A stretch of 64,000 nucleotides of DNA, taken from contig JABVXU010000120.1 of the NCBI GenBank assembly GCA_013365365.1, positions 1 to 64,000 on the forward strand. The letters run 5' to 3'. The stretch is from Cruorifilaria tuberocauda. Lineage: Eukaryota; Nematoda; Chromadorea; Rhabditida; Onchocercidae. Under the pieces are notes generated by a model. It was given only the letters and a program-made list of their open reading frames with translations, searched no databases and had not been told where the DNA came from. Positions 1 through 12,579 of this stretch are shown here, piece by piece. The first letter of the stretch is position 1. Every line of letters starts with the position of its first letter. A program made the position numbers and the translations under genes.

Positions 1-210
1 CAAGTTAGAGGTGTTATAGCTGCGAGAAATGCCACATGGAAAATTACTCAACAGACCGGTAAATATCTTATACTTCTCGAAGTCGATGAAGTCGAAAGTT
101 CAAATATTTAATCATCAAATCCAGAAGAAACAATGATGTTAGCAACAAACCCAGAAGAACGGATTGCTTCAAGAACAAGAAGTGTGACAAGAAAACAGGA
201 TTCAAATTAA
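1..210 (+). CDS. possible 3' end of an unknown gene (partial)
   Basis: The window opens in a reading frame that runs without a stop from base 1. Either it ends at the TAA at 109-111, or it uses a 66-base intron (59-124, donor G|GTAAAT, acceptor ATCCAG|AA) and ends at TAA 208-210. The spliced version gives about 47 residues rich in charged residues and Thr, ending in Arg/Ser/Thr-rich sequence. I do not recognise the family. The start lies upstream of the window. It may be only a chance open frame, so confidence is low. Confidence 0.3.
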
Positions 211-2774
211 GCAGTATCAATCGTTTGTAAATCCCTTTTAGCTATCAGATTACAAATGAGCCCACTCTGCTTCTTCGCTAAATTCTGGTTCCAGTGCTCT
301 TGGCTGCCTCGTCGATAAATTCAATGAAAAAGGGCCCACCCGCATGATAGCTGCTGTCATTTCTGTACAATTCAAGGCTATGATCACTTCAGGAAGCACT
401 CTTGCAATGTATTATTAAAATGTTCATGTGGGATTAATGCGATATTCACAGAAGAAGGATTCGATTCAGCTTAATCCAAAATGATTTGCAATTGAACAAT
501 CATTAGAGCCTGCAAATATAAATAGAAAGTCGATTGAAAGATTTAATTATTATAATCTTTTCTTCAGAGTAAGAAAGAAGAAGTTGAGAAGTTTGTAGTA
601 ATAAAATATATTCACTAAGGGTGATATTGAAAATGCTTCATAAAATAGTATTGAAAGCTTGGGACAATTTTTCAATTATATTACGATTTTCATATAAATC
701 AGCAAACTGCGCTCCTTATTTTTTATGGGGCCTGTTGAAAAAAAACACTTGAAGTACTCAGCTTTCTTCCTTTGATTTAGGTAATATTTCTGTTTAATCC
801 GATGAATGATGAGTTCAAAACCAATTCATTCATCAAATACAAAAATAATGAGAGTGAAAGTAGGCACTCATCGTACTCCAATGAAACATTTTTTAAATTC
901 CATGAATTCACCTTAAATAGAAGTTTAAAAAGAAAGGAAATTCTTATTGAAATGTTTGAAATATCTATGAATTACTACAGTATAACAAACAGTACTGGAA
1001 AAATATATGTCGTAAAAGTCAAAAAATCTCTGAAAGATGAAGTTAGAAAAGAATGAATATAATGAATACCGAAAACGTGGCTGGAAGGTGAAAAAATAGA
1101 GGTCATGAGTTTTTCGTCCTGAATTCTACGTGAAATTCATCCATATTGATGCCAATCCGTTAATTTTATGGATAAAAATTGAAAAACGAAACAAAAAGGA
1201 TTCATTCGTCACATTGCACTTCCCTATTTCAAGCAGAAAAAACAGAATAAAAAAAGGAATATCAGTCTTTTAATTCTTCAAAATAATTTCTATATATAGA
1301 CAAAAGTAGCAGATCCTTTTGAATTTCCAATTCCTTAGTTTGCCTTTCCGATTCTTAAACTACAGTGACCAAATTTTCAGTTGCCATTAATTAATGGAAT
1401 TTCAAATTTTCATTTTTGAAATCAGTTAAAATTCTATCCTTTGAAGAATAGAGATTCAATTATTGTCATTTTTCATAATTCATAATCAAGGCATCACTTC
1501 TGTCCCAAAAATTAAAATTGTGATTTTTTTCATAAACAATTGCTATAGTAAAATGAGTCCATGATGGATGCAACATCAGAATAGCAAATTTATCATCTTG
1601 ATAATGCAAGCAATTAAACTAAGATATATCACTTTTTTGCCCATATATCTTATATTTAAATAATTTATGTGAGGGTATCATTAGCTTATATTTGCATAAA
1701 TAATACGATAATGAACATAGGAAATAAGATTGTATGAAAAGTTAAAAAATCCTTTCAATTCTGATTCCATACACAGCTGCTATTGGAAAATGAAATTATT
1801 TTGCATGATTTTAAAAAGAAGATTGTCAGGAAAATGTGCGCAAAGTGTAATCATGAAAAAAAATGCACAAAACGATTGATAAAAGCATAAGTTGAAAGCT
1901 ATCCACAATCAGTTCAATGAATTAATTCAATATCATTTTAAAATATCAAATCTTGGAAACAGTAAATGCGTTACGGATTCGCATAATGATTAATCTTCAA
2001 TTATTTACAGACAGATAAAACAGCAATATAGAAATACTAGTCGATATTCACTCTTTCAGTGACTTTTTTATTCAATTTTACCGAATTTCTATGAAAACTG
2101 ATTATCAACAAGTGAACAGTGATACGCAAAATGTAATTAGTATGTTAGAGTTTAAAGGTTACATTTTATAAAACTAAAAATTGAAGCTATCATTTTGTAG
2201 TGCATTTTACATTCATACAACTTCCCTTTTATTTGAATAAATAATTAAATGTTAGATTAAATTTTCTTGGATTACTTATTTTTTTGTCTTCTTGCCCAAC
2301 TAATTCAGGTGCTAGCTCGTACTGACAATAAACAAATCAATAACCGATCTCTTAATTCAACAAAATTAGCCTACAAGTAAATTTCTGATGATAAAAATAG
2401 GCAAATTAGACATATTCCAGATATCAAAGACTTTGGAAAACCTCACATAAACTTGGAGCACCGTTATCTCACATTAGAAATCAGAAATGCTCATTTAACT
2501 TAGTAATAATGAATTAAAATTATACTTCAAATTCATCTCGTAGCGATAATCTGAGACAATTTAAAATATTTTGCATTCCTTTCTCTCCTAATAATCCTGT
2601 CTGACGGACTTTAATTCTTTCTGCTTTCCAACGCTAATTCTGATTTCGAATGAAGCATAACTAGTTTTAAAAATTCAGAACTCGAGAAAAATTCATCAAT
2701 TGCATTCATTTTATTTCATGATGAAAATTCGACACTGTGCAATATTAAAGTATATGAAGTCGAAATTAGGACAA
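211..2774. other. intergenic; one decayed coding-like patch
   Basis: No intact gene is seen. Bases 250-480 (+) are less AT-rich than their surroundings and read like coding sequence (frame containing GSSALGCLVDKFNEKGPTR), but this frame has TGA near 256, TAA at about 416 and TGA at about 482. It may be a pseudogene scrap related to the exon at the window start. An 84-codon open frame at 802-1056 has no recognisable motif. The rest is AT-rich and featureless. Confidence 0.4.
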
Positions 2775-4749
2775 TCAAAGATATTTGCGGTCAACATTAA
2801 GGACAATATACGGTAGCCTAATAAGTCTATTTTCCGGAAAATGCTTTATACGATAATTGTATTGATGCTTGTCGCTGCGTCTACAGATGTCAATCAATGA
2901 AAACATAATGAAAACGTTATAAGCTGCCAAACTGCTCAACAAGTGAAACAGTGCGTGGAAATATGGTGTTCCTGAAATATTAATGAGGTTATCTTTAAAT
3001 ATATCAAGTAATTTGATTCTGAAATTAAGTTTTACATAAGTTTGAACAAAAATCGGTTCTTTCAATGATCTTTGCTTATCATTATTTCAATAAAATATCT
3101 CTGTAAACAAAACATTTTGATTTTTTTTACAATTTGTTTGAAAATATTTCTGCAAAAAACCTAAAAGAAGCCAAAAATCACAGAACACGCGATCAGATAC
3201 CCAACAGATGGAAGCAGCGACCCACAGTGTCGATATTTTCCGTGGAAAGCCGATGATTTCAGGAATATCAGCACTAAAATAACAATCAATAAACTACTTA
3301 AATATGTATGGAATCCGAATTTTGAGAATTCAGACATGGTTTTTCTTTTCAAGAATTTATCTTCAAAAGAACACTAGACAATCAACACACTTAGCCGCTT
3401 CACGATGAATGATAGCGATACTCGGTATGGACCACAACATTAGTACCAGTGCGTTTAATGACGGTTTCACGAAGCAGAAGGCACTGACCACTACCGTCGT
3501 TGTGGCTATCGCACAGCGCACTCGACCGCTGCAATTTATAGATAACAACTTCGGGTTTACTCATTTTATGGTTCAACAGTTGAAATAACTTCCCGTGTAT
3601 TAGACAAAAACAATGAATAAAACGAAGGGTAAAGCACAAATGAATGACTGGCAAGGCTGATCATTTTCCTCAGTTAAAGAACTCCAGAAACATACATATA
3701 TTTGTGATACTGCTTTGGATAGAAACTGAAAACTGGAAAATAAGCAGCCAAGCACGTCATCAACAACCACAATATGCTAATTTCATCAATTAACTGACCT
3801 GAAACAAGATAAGCATCCACCATAAAGGTCTGAAGAAACTTTACAATTATTTGTAATACTGTTGTATGACGTCAAAATTTTTACTGTGCTGTTTATTTCC
3901 GAGATCAGTAATTGATATTACCATTTTTCAGCTTCTAGTTATTTATTGAAACGAAATAATGAGTAAAAATTCACCGAAAAGATTGAGGGTAGCATGATAA
4001 TAAGTAGAAGCAACACCATTTACAGTAAGGAGAATATGAGGCATAATTACAATCCAATTAACAGTCTCGATATATGGTCTTATTAAGAGAACGTTTACAA
4101 GTGGTAACATTATCAGGGGTAAATTAGTTATCTGAAATGCAGTCAATTTCCAAATTCATACATTAAATTTTAATCAAAATTAAAAACTTTTTATTTAAGT
4201 ACAAAGACAGATAACATTGTCGTGTGTAAATTTTTGTGTAGATATGCTCAGTTAAAGCAGGTCGTAAAGCTTTGTCTCATCTCAGTTCATTGCCCCTTCA
4301 CTTTTTATTTCATCATAATCTCCAAGGGATGATTAAAGGTTAACTTACAACTGTCCTAACCACAGTTCATTATCATCTGTAAAGGATGACAGAGGATTTG
4401 CCACTCACACAATTCTCATTTCAATGCTTAAATCAATTCATATCAAATTTCTTATTCATAGTTAACAATCTTTGATCTTCATAAACTCATCTGCCTTTGT
4501 TTCATCAATCCACAATTTTTATCGACAATAGTAAAAGAAGTAAAATAAACGAATGAGGGATATTGACTATAAATATGGTATTTCGCTTTTCATAATTTCT
4601 TCTTTTTATATAGCTACGTTTAATAAAAATATGGACAAACAACTGACCGTATTAGCGAATTCAGCAACGATCGAAATAATCTGATATTTGTAGGCGCTCT
4701 CACACCACGCATGTCCACTTTCGTAGTCGAACCATTGATCCAATCGCAT
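2775..4749 (-). CDS. alkaline ceramidase (ACER family), 6 exons, 269 aa
   Basis: Integral-membrane hydrolase that cleaves ceramide to sphingosine and fatty acid in the ER/Golgi. Exons on the minus strand: 4749-4648, 4131-3975, 3798-3696, 3528-3391, 3273-3161, 2971-2775. All phases join, giving 269 residues, the usual size for the family. Seen near the N-terminus: HAWCESAYKYQIISIVAEF followed by NT, the family W-C-E...AEF.NT block. Then GVASTYYHATL (the Ser and His of the S-x3-H zinc motif) and GQLIDEISILW (the Asp), and near the C-terminus PYFHALFHLL with the H-x3-H pair. Hydrophobic stretches fit about seven membrane spans. All expected metal ligands are present, so the enzyme looks functional. 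Start: the ATG at 4749 opens the conserved N-terminus. C. elegans has a homologous gene. The family call is firm; exact splice edges are inferred. Confidence 0.88.
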
Positions 4750-6217
4750 TTCAGTCGATTGAAATGGTTCAGCTGTTTGCGAATCTAAGAATTTACATTT
4801 TGTTAATGTTATGGAAGATAATTTGACAAGACTGGCAAATAGAGATTTCTATCTCTTTCTTTATATTTAATGATACTATAGTGTGCTAAAGAATTATTTG
4901 GAATTAAAAATAAAATTAAAATTATCTTCATCACTTATTTATTTAAAATATTTTGAATCTTCTGTCCGTTCCTCTACAATTTAAATTCAGGTAATTCTAC
5001 GCAAGGGATTTCTATATAACCAGGAATTAAAAATGAAAACTGAAAGTGAAAAGAATTAAAAAGGAAAAACAAAGAATAAAAAATGCAGTGAGAAAGATTG
5101 ATATTAAAAGTAAATTAAAATGTAGAAACTTTGAAGTTTATATTACCTTACTAAAATTACTAAATCTGTTAGCTTTTACAAGAAATGCTATACATACTCG
5201 AGTAAATGTCAAATCATTATAAACATGATGAGAAATTTTTAAACCTGAAATTCAAAATTAGAAAGTGAACAGATTGATTAAGCTCATGCAATAATATCAG
5301 AAGCAAGAAAAAGTCAACTGAAAAAAATTCACAGCATCTGACAGAACTTAATTTAAAACAATAAATTAGTTAAATGGAATAAAAAAATTATAATCTTTTT
5401 TTATCAATGTTTTAGCTTCCAGACGTGAAAAAAATTTATTTTTATGAATAAAATATTTTTTGAAGTATGAACTCCATATTTTTAAATTGAAAATAATTTG
5501 GCCTGATTCAATGAGATAAATGGTTCAATTTGAAACGACTTACTGATAAATAGAAGTAATTTATTTTATCAACGAAATACTTTCTTTATTTATCGAAATA
5601 AACAATGAGCTAGACGATCTATAGTAATACACAACAACTAAGTAATTGATACACATAAAATTAAATAACTTAATATGGATAATACGCATACAAGCACCTT
5701 ATCGTACCTCTGACAAAGCATATTTATATATAGACTTTTTCAATTTTTCATCTAATTCAGATATATTGTGAATAAATATACTTAATTCGACTATTCGTTT
5801 TCTATAAAAAACGGGAATTATATTTTTGATATAACCTTGAAATGAATTCGAAAATATCCAAAATACATGAGTTTAGTACATTATTTACGAACGATGTATG
5901 CGCAATAGTCTTTGTATACAAATGATTTCGATCGATGATACATCCATGCTTTTTAGGCCAAGGATATAAAATATTGAAGAGAGATGATGAGTAATAAAAT
6001 GCCACTTCATCCATGCATTTTGCAGAGATATTGAACAGTTTTTAAATCCATTGATGTAAATAACATTTATTAAGATTTCAGTCCTGTTTACTGCAAAAAA
6101 AATGGAAATTAAATTCTATTTGTATTGCACAGAAAAACTTTATTCTAGGGAAAAATTTACAGATTTGATTCTACGCGATTGATTTGATCATTCAAAGTAA
6201 TAGATTTGAATTCTGAG
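4750..6217. other. intergenic, nothing recognised
   Basis: AT-rich sequence upstream of the ceramidase gene, with no convincing exon on either strand. It should contain the ceramidase promoter, but no specific motif can be assigned. Confidence 0.5.
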
Positions 6218-6279
6218 ATTGTTTCATTCTTCTTCGGGTTGCATATTTTAAACTGCTACCCAAAGAAGAATGAAACAAT
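6218..6279. repeat. 22-bp near-perfect palindrome (hairpin) at the left end of the TIR element
   Basis: The arms are 6218-6239 and 6258-6279, complementary over 22 bases with one mismatch (C versus T at the sixth base from the inner end). They flank an 18-base spacer. The right arm is the start of the conserved part of the element's left terminal repeat, so the left arm is an extra inverted copy lying just outside the element. Confidence 0.85.
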
Positions 6280-7907
6280 TAATAAGAAGCGAAATTCTTT
6301 AAAGTAACTTCAAGGAAGATGAAGAGGAGAAATCGAAAGAAATTTTGGTCACAGTCATAATGATATGGATGGTTTTTTCCAAATTTGAATAAAAACTTTT
6401 GACTTTACTCAGACAAGTATATTACTGCCTTAAATATTGTAAATTATGGTAAATTATAACTTGTGATGCAAGGAATCAATCAATTTAGAATTGAATACTT
6501 TTTTTAGTGAAAAATTCCAAAATTTAGTGAGGCGTTTTAAAATCCTTAACTTTTTAAATCTTTGTCGTGAATTATGGATTATTTCAACATATTACAAGCA
6601 AATATGGTGAATGGTTATAATGATCAATTACTGAATATTCGAAGATGCAATTTCAATAGTGAGGAAAAGAAAAAACATAACTTTTATAAATCTTTTTCAG
6701 GAGATTGATTGTTGTTTAATGAGCAATAATTACACTGAATATTTATTTGTTAAAAAATTGGTGATAATAATACATGATTGTTGATAATATCAATAATTTA
6801 TTTTGAGTACTGATTAATTGGGAGTTAACGGAATCAGTTCGTTCAGAAATAATCATTTTTTGGTGAATGAGATTGCTCCTCGATCAGTTCTGGGATTAAC
6901 CACCCAAACGTAAATAATGATATACATCATACCTTGCATGGATATGAACAAAGGATTATTGAGACATATTATAATAGGTCAATGGTAATCATCTGAACAT
7001 GAAACAAATCAAAGGTATGTCACTTGGTATAAAATAGATAATCTTGTAGTTAGATTATGTATGATCCCAACAATGTCACTAAATGATAGCATCAAAGAAA
7101 TTTTTTTTTTATGGACAGTGGATCATGCATAAATTATAGCGATTCTATCAATAAACCGGAATAATTTGTCTTGACACTAAGTCTTTAAGGTTGATTGCAG
7201 GAACAGATTTATTATGAAAAGTGCATTAATAAAAGTGGATGAAAAGAAGATGGATAATTAGCAAAATAAATATATGTAAGATGATAGTTGTAGAGATGAA
7301 GCCATTACTAAGAACTGTTAATCATAGCAGAATGTACAAAACTTGTTCTTCCTCACTGCTGCGCAAACATGCTATTTCATTTAATCATTCTGAAGATTTA
7401 TCACGTGTAAACTTCTATGTTGGAAATTATTTAGTTGAAGGTTAAAGTACTCACAAAAGTTTTCGTAACCATTCCTTAACAAATTTTCATAGCAATTCAA
7501 GAATTAATTTATAAATTTCGAGTAAGGCAGAATCAGTATATAATTTAGTAGCTCTCAATCGACAAATTATCCAAGTAATTACATTGATTCATTTATTAAA
7601 GGATTATTAGGATATATAGAAAGATAATTGCAGTAATATTGATGATTGTACAGTTGATCAGGGAGGAATAATCGAAACTTTATTATGCATATTAGTAGTC
7701 CTCGACTGTTCAGATCTGTCTGAGTAGAATCAAAGGTTTATATTCAATTTTGGAAAAAATCATCATATCACTATGACTGGCTGATAAGGCGCATTTGATC
7801 CAAATTTCTTTCAGTTTCTCCTCTTCACCTTCCTTGAACTTACTTTAAAGAATTTCGTTTCTTATTATTGTTTCATTCTTCTTTGGGTACCACTTTATAA
7901 AACATGC
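6240..7907. mobile_element. non-autonomous DNA transposon-like element with ~125-140 bp terminal inverted repeats
   Basis: The left terminus (about 6240-6366) and right terminus (about 7764-7907) are inverted copies of each other, with roughly 85% identity by eye. Both carry the string ACCCAAAGAAGAATGAAACA, then GAAATTCTTTAAAGTAA, then a GAAGAGGAGAAA block, and end inside with CAGTCAT-rTGATATG. The 1.4 kb interior is AT-rich and holds no transposase-sized frame; the longest open frame, 68 codons at 7239-7445, has no recognisable motif. This fits a deletion-derived or MITE-like element, or a long foldback element. A target-site duplication could not be fixed because the outermost ends have diverged. 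Confidence 0.7.
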
Positions 7908-9996
7908 TGAAATAACAGTCTCAGAAAAGCTCATAAGAGTTCCTTGTTTTGGTTTCAAATACAAAGCAATTTAAAGTTTCACACTTTAAAGGAAAAAATG
8001 ATTTAGCAAAAGAAATTGCTAAGCATTTCTTCTTTCACAATTCAACTTAATCTTGAGAAGCTATTCTCTAAACGTTTTAATAAAATCGAATTGATAAGAA
8101 AAATGTTTTGCTTGCTGTAATCTGCTTTTCAGTGTGATTATATTATGTACAATGGGTGAGCACTGTCAAAAACAGTGTTGCACAACTAAAATGAATTTTG
8201 TAATGAATTGGTATAAGATGAACGATTCGTATATATATATATAAGCTTTTTGTAGAAACTATTCCTTGGTTACCTTTTCTTGTGTTTTTGCATTTCCCTA
8301 CGCATTTCAATTTCATTAAGGTGGAATTATTGTTTTTAAATTTTCTTATGACATTTATCAGATGCAATAATGAAACAAATTCATCTTGAATATTTTCACT
8401 CTGATATTAGTAAACCTTACACTCTAAATCAGCAATGTAAAAATTTGGTAATTTAGAGCAAGCCGTAATTGCGTGTTTTAGAATTGATCACTGCAAAAAG
8501 AAATATACGACTCAAATTTCCAGAACATGAGAGAAAAAAAACAAGAAAATACCAACAAATCAGTAAGAAAAAAGAGATGAAGGAAGTGTTTTTGGTACAA
8601 GAGCATTTAACCATAAGCAATGCGAAGGATCTAAGCCGATAAACCAGATTCTTTCCGTACTGACGAATTTTGCCCACGGCTATTTATAATTATTTTTCTC
8701 TTTAACTTTGTTTCCATTCAATAAAAACCATCTCCAAGACATTTTGCATTTTCAGATTGTTATCACAAAATAAATATCTTCGCACAGTTTTTTTTAAACA
8801 AAAAGCGCATCTTCTTAACAAGTTTTTGTTCTATTAAAAACCAAGAATTCAAAATTTATAAAATGCTTTCTTAGTGGCGTCTTAGTAGCTCCTATTTGTT
8901 AGTGATCAGAAATCTACTACTTGCTGAAGAAATTAAAATGCAGGTTTAAACAAGAATTTGAAACCTGCTGAATTCAAAAAGTTCCATTTAAAACACTTAA
9001 GTGCTTTAATTTCCTACCACTCTTATAATTATCATCTGAGAACGAATAATTAATTGTCCGCTGATAAGATGATTTTTTTCTGCTATTCCTATCGGTTAAA
9101 TTTTTTCATAATAAAGACTGGCTAACCTAACTGAAAAAAAATTATAAATAGAAAGCTGTTGTTGATCATAAAATGCCAAACTTTGCTGGAAATACAAAAA
9201 ACATTTCAAAATGAAATTTCAATAGACGCCTAATGATAATGAAAGCGAGCAATAAATATGATTTGTCTCCTATGATACTCTCAACAATTTTGAGTTTATC
9301 ACATCAGAATAAGTGGCTGAAAAATTACTTATCGGTATTTTATTTTATAATTCAAATTCTTAAAGAAAGTAATTAAAAAATAAATAAAAAATAAAGAAAA
9401 TAATTAAAAAATAATTGAAAAGTAAAGGAACAAAAACTTAGATTTTACGCATACTCATAATATCTACTAATTTATAAATCTGAAGAAAATTGAACCGCAG
9501 CTAACTTAACAGAACCTCAACGGACTATCTTTTATCATCACACGTCACACCTCGCAAATTATGCACATTCGTATCGCGCGCTGCTACAATCATCAGTAAT
9601 TTTTTTTGTGGAAATCGCCGTTTCATGAGAATTTAGGAAAAACAGAGAAACCGATCAATGTAGGAACAAAAGGAAACGCATGCAGATTTAGCTAAGAATT
9701 CTAAGATAGAAAAAAGGGACGAAAACGCATGGTCGTCATCTTTTCAATTATGTAAAATAAATCAAACCTTTTTCAATTATATTGAATAAACCAAATATGA
9801 GGTCGTCAAATTGCACTTATCGTTTTGGAAATTAATGCGGACAACAGTGTTATTTTCGAACTTTTATATTTAATTCAATTTTCAGTCAAATTTTTAATTT
9901 CAATATTTTGAAATTGAGGAATTAAATAACTCTCAATGCTTCCGAAAAAAGCTGATAGAAAGCAAAAATGAATTTAAACTTTGCTACGACAACAAT
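7908..9996. other. intergenic, nothing recognised
   Basis: Strongly AT-rich. Bases 9365-9425 are a low-complexity run of AATTAAAAAATAA-type units. Short minus-strand frames at 8143-8367 and 8453-8677 have no family motif and no clear splice partners, so they are not called genes. Confidence 0.5.
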
Positions 9997-10896
9997 TTAT
10001 TCTATATTTTTATTTCCAGGCGAATTCCGAAAGCTCGTAGAAAGCTCACATAAAGATTTACGGTCACGATGAAGCCATGCAAGACTAGTCGGTAGATAGG
10101 GCATAATTTTATCCGTGTTGCAAATAATGTGCACATTTATCGGAGCATTTATCAGTGCTTTACGTAGTTTCTCCAGTTTATCGACAACGTAAGCCGGATT
10201 TTCTTTAGTCAGCGTGAGCACATTTTTATGGAATTCCTCTAACTGCACTAAGTCACGAAGATAATATTGCTCTCTTTATAGAATACAGAATTATGAAGAA
10301 GCGCATTTCGCATTTCACACCCATCTCTCTTCTCTTCATCAGCTTGACCTATTAAGCTTTGCGCAGCTACTTTCGCACGTTCTGCCTCAAATGTAATCCC
10401 TTTAACAAAAATTATAAGCCACAACAACATTGCCACATATCGTTCGGGAACAGCTTTTAAAGTGAACGAACAGAACTGATCAAAATGATTCAAAACACCA
10501 ATAGTTCCGCAATATGATATCAAATCCCGAGTGTACAATTTCGCTGTTTCCTCGTACGATAATTTTCTACCGTCCACAATAGCCGGCTCTGAAACATCAA
10601 TTCAAAATAAAGCATCAACCACAATCGCAATTCTAGTGGTATGAGCTTCGTATCCCAAACCAACACAAGCTTAGCAAAATGTGTTTCACGTTATGTATAT
10701 AGACTGGCAATAGTAACTTAAATATTTCATTATCATTTTGACCTGTCTGTGCATGCAATGTTTGCACCTTAAACGTTGCAAAATTCTCTAGTTCATGGAT
10801 CGTTGCTCGTAACAGCAAAAGATTGGATGGTAAAAAAACCTTGCAAAAAGATTGCTCCATTATTTCAAATGAAACAAAAAATTTTACGAATTTCAT
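9997..10896 (-). pseudogene. frameshifted remnant of an M16-type zinc metalloprotease (C05D11.1/SDD3-like)
   Basis: Three minus-strand blocks read like pieces of one protein. Block 1 (about 10896-10640) contains LHAQTGQNDNEIFKLLLPVY. Block 2 (10588 down to about 10270, after acceptor TTTCAG) contains KLYTRDLISYCGTIGV and ERAKVAAQSLIGQADEEKRD. Block 3 (to stop at 9997) contains LVQLEEFHKNVLTLTKENPA and INVHIICNTDKI. Blocks 2 and 3 are contiguous in DNA but in different frames: near 10268 one base appears lost, and block 2 then meets TAG. Block 1 runs into a stop at about 10634 while coding-like sequence continues in another frame. From memory this resembles the non-catalytic half of the M16C-like family of C. 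elegans C05D11.1 and yeast SDD3. No zinc-binding HxxEH half is present. It is most likely a truncated pseudogene; sequencing error is the alternative. Confidence 0.6.
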
Positions 10897-12579
10897 TACC
10901 TAATCTTTCTTTATTAACGTGAACTTGAAGGTGTGAATTGAATGATAAAATTGCTTCATTTCGCCCGAGGGAGTTTTATATCTAACTTTCCAGTGGAATA
11001 ACACTCACAACTAGTTTAAATCTCGTCAATTTTACAGTCTAACCTTCTTTCTCCCCCTACCCCAATGTTTTATTTTGATCATCTAAAACTAAGATTTCAA
11101 CCTTATTCCTCGTGTTGAAAAATAATTTAATTATTCGATGAAAAGGTAGATGAAAAGATGTCTCGGAAAATGATTATTTCCAACGAAACGTTCGAAACAT
11201 ACTGCGTATCTAATCAATAAAACAATTAAAGTTAATATTTTTAACATTCATATTACATTTTGTAATCCTTTCTGTAGAGCAGAAAACGAAATAAAGTGAT
11301 CAATTAGCAATTTTCTCAGCCCTCAAATAAAACATTTCAATTCCAATTGAATCCCAATCTTTCCTCACAGCGAGAAACCTATCAATTTCTTCTGAAAAAT
11401 TCCTCTCGCTTACCTTTAATGGAATCTCGAATAATTTAGGATTGATTTTTCCTATCTTTAATTAGTATTGCTTGTGGTTTCGCTTTCCACAACAATTTCA
11501 TTTCTATCCAGAAGAAAAACTCAGCAATAAGTTCTTCTGGAATGCTTTCACTTTCATTCTCTCTTTTCTCTTCCACTCTTAGCAAAACACCTTAACCTCC
11601 ACACTAAGTCTGAACTTCTCTCTCTCTACACATCACAAAACGATAATTCACCTTAAGCTTGCTTCTTCCTCTCAATCCCTCATTTACAACATTTGGCACA
11701 ACAGCTGCACTTTCCCACAATGCTTACTAAGTAAGCTTCCAAATTTTTTCTTCCAACTCAAACATTCCACTTACATAGTTTCGACCTGTCTTCCGTATAT
11801 TGTAACTATGATTTTATATTCCCATTGAAAGAAAGCTAATTAAGGCACTTGTGAAGCATTTATTACACTTTCCATACCATTACATTAGGAAGAACTGTCA
11901 AACGTGATCGATTAGCACGAATAACGTTAGGAAGTACTACGTCCCACCCTTTGACCATTCACCTATTCAGAGAGATTTTCAGTGCTGCTTCATATATCTT
12001 GAACTCTCTAATACATCTGGATCACGAACGTCTTCTAACCCTTCAAGCCTCTCATCATGCGTGACTCTTCCATCGTCATTTTTGTTGGAATTTATTTTTA
12101 TTGCGTTAATATCAATTGCTTTTAACAGAAGATTACGTCGAATTCACTCTGTATTACACAGAAGTCATATACCGTATTTTTAAATGGAGAAAAAATGAAG
12201 AAATATATTTTGGTTAAATATCACAGTTTTCGATTACAATTAATTAATTGTTTGACTATTATAATGACTTATTATTCATAAAATAAGTTATTTCCTCCAT
12301 TACAATACTTTCAGCTCGTCCTTAAAGATAATATTGATTGAGTGAAGATATTACACATTCAAGTTTGACCTTTAATCCCTATTGCCAATATGCTTAAATT
12401 TATAGAAATTTCTAATAGATCAGCTCTTTTTTGTTCTCGGATAAAATAATAAGGTGCTAAATCGATCAAACACACTTTTTGTGTTTAAAGGTATCATTTT
12501 ACGTATCAGCGAAGCTATCGGTGACGTTAAGTGATACAGTAGATATGATGTTCTTCAAAATTTGAATGATTTCGTAGGG
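10897..12579. other. intergenic / upstream region of PLOD copy 1
   Basis: No exon recognised on either strand. Pyrimidine-rich patches (about 11040-11060 and 11520-11660) stand out from the AT-rich background. The promoter of the first lysyl hydroxylase gene should lie toward the right end, but no motif can be assigned. Confidence 0.45.

Noticed and set aside
7239..7445. Possible transposase remnant inside the TIR element
   Set aside because: The 68-codon frame shows no DDE/D or DNA-binding motif and its composition fits AT-rich noncoding DNA.
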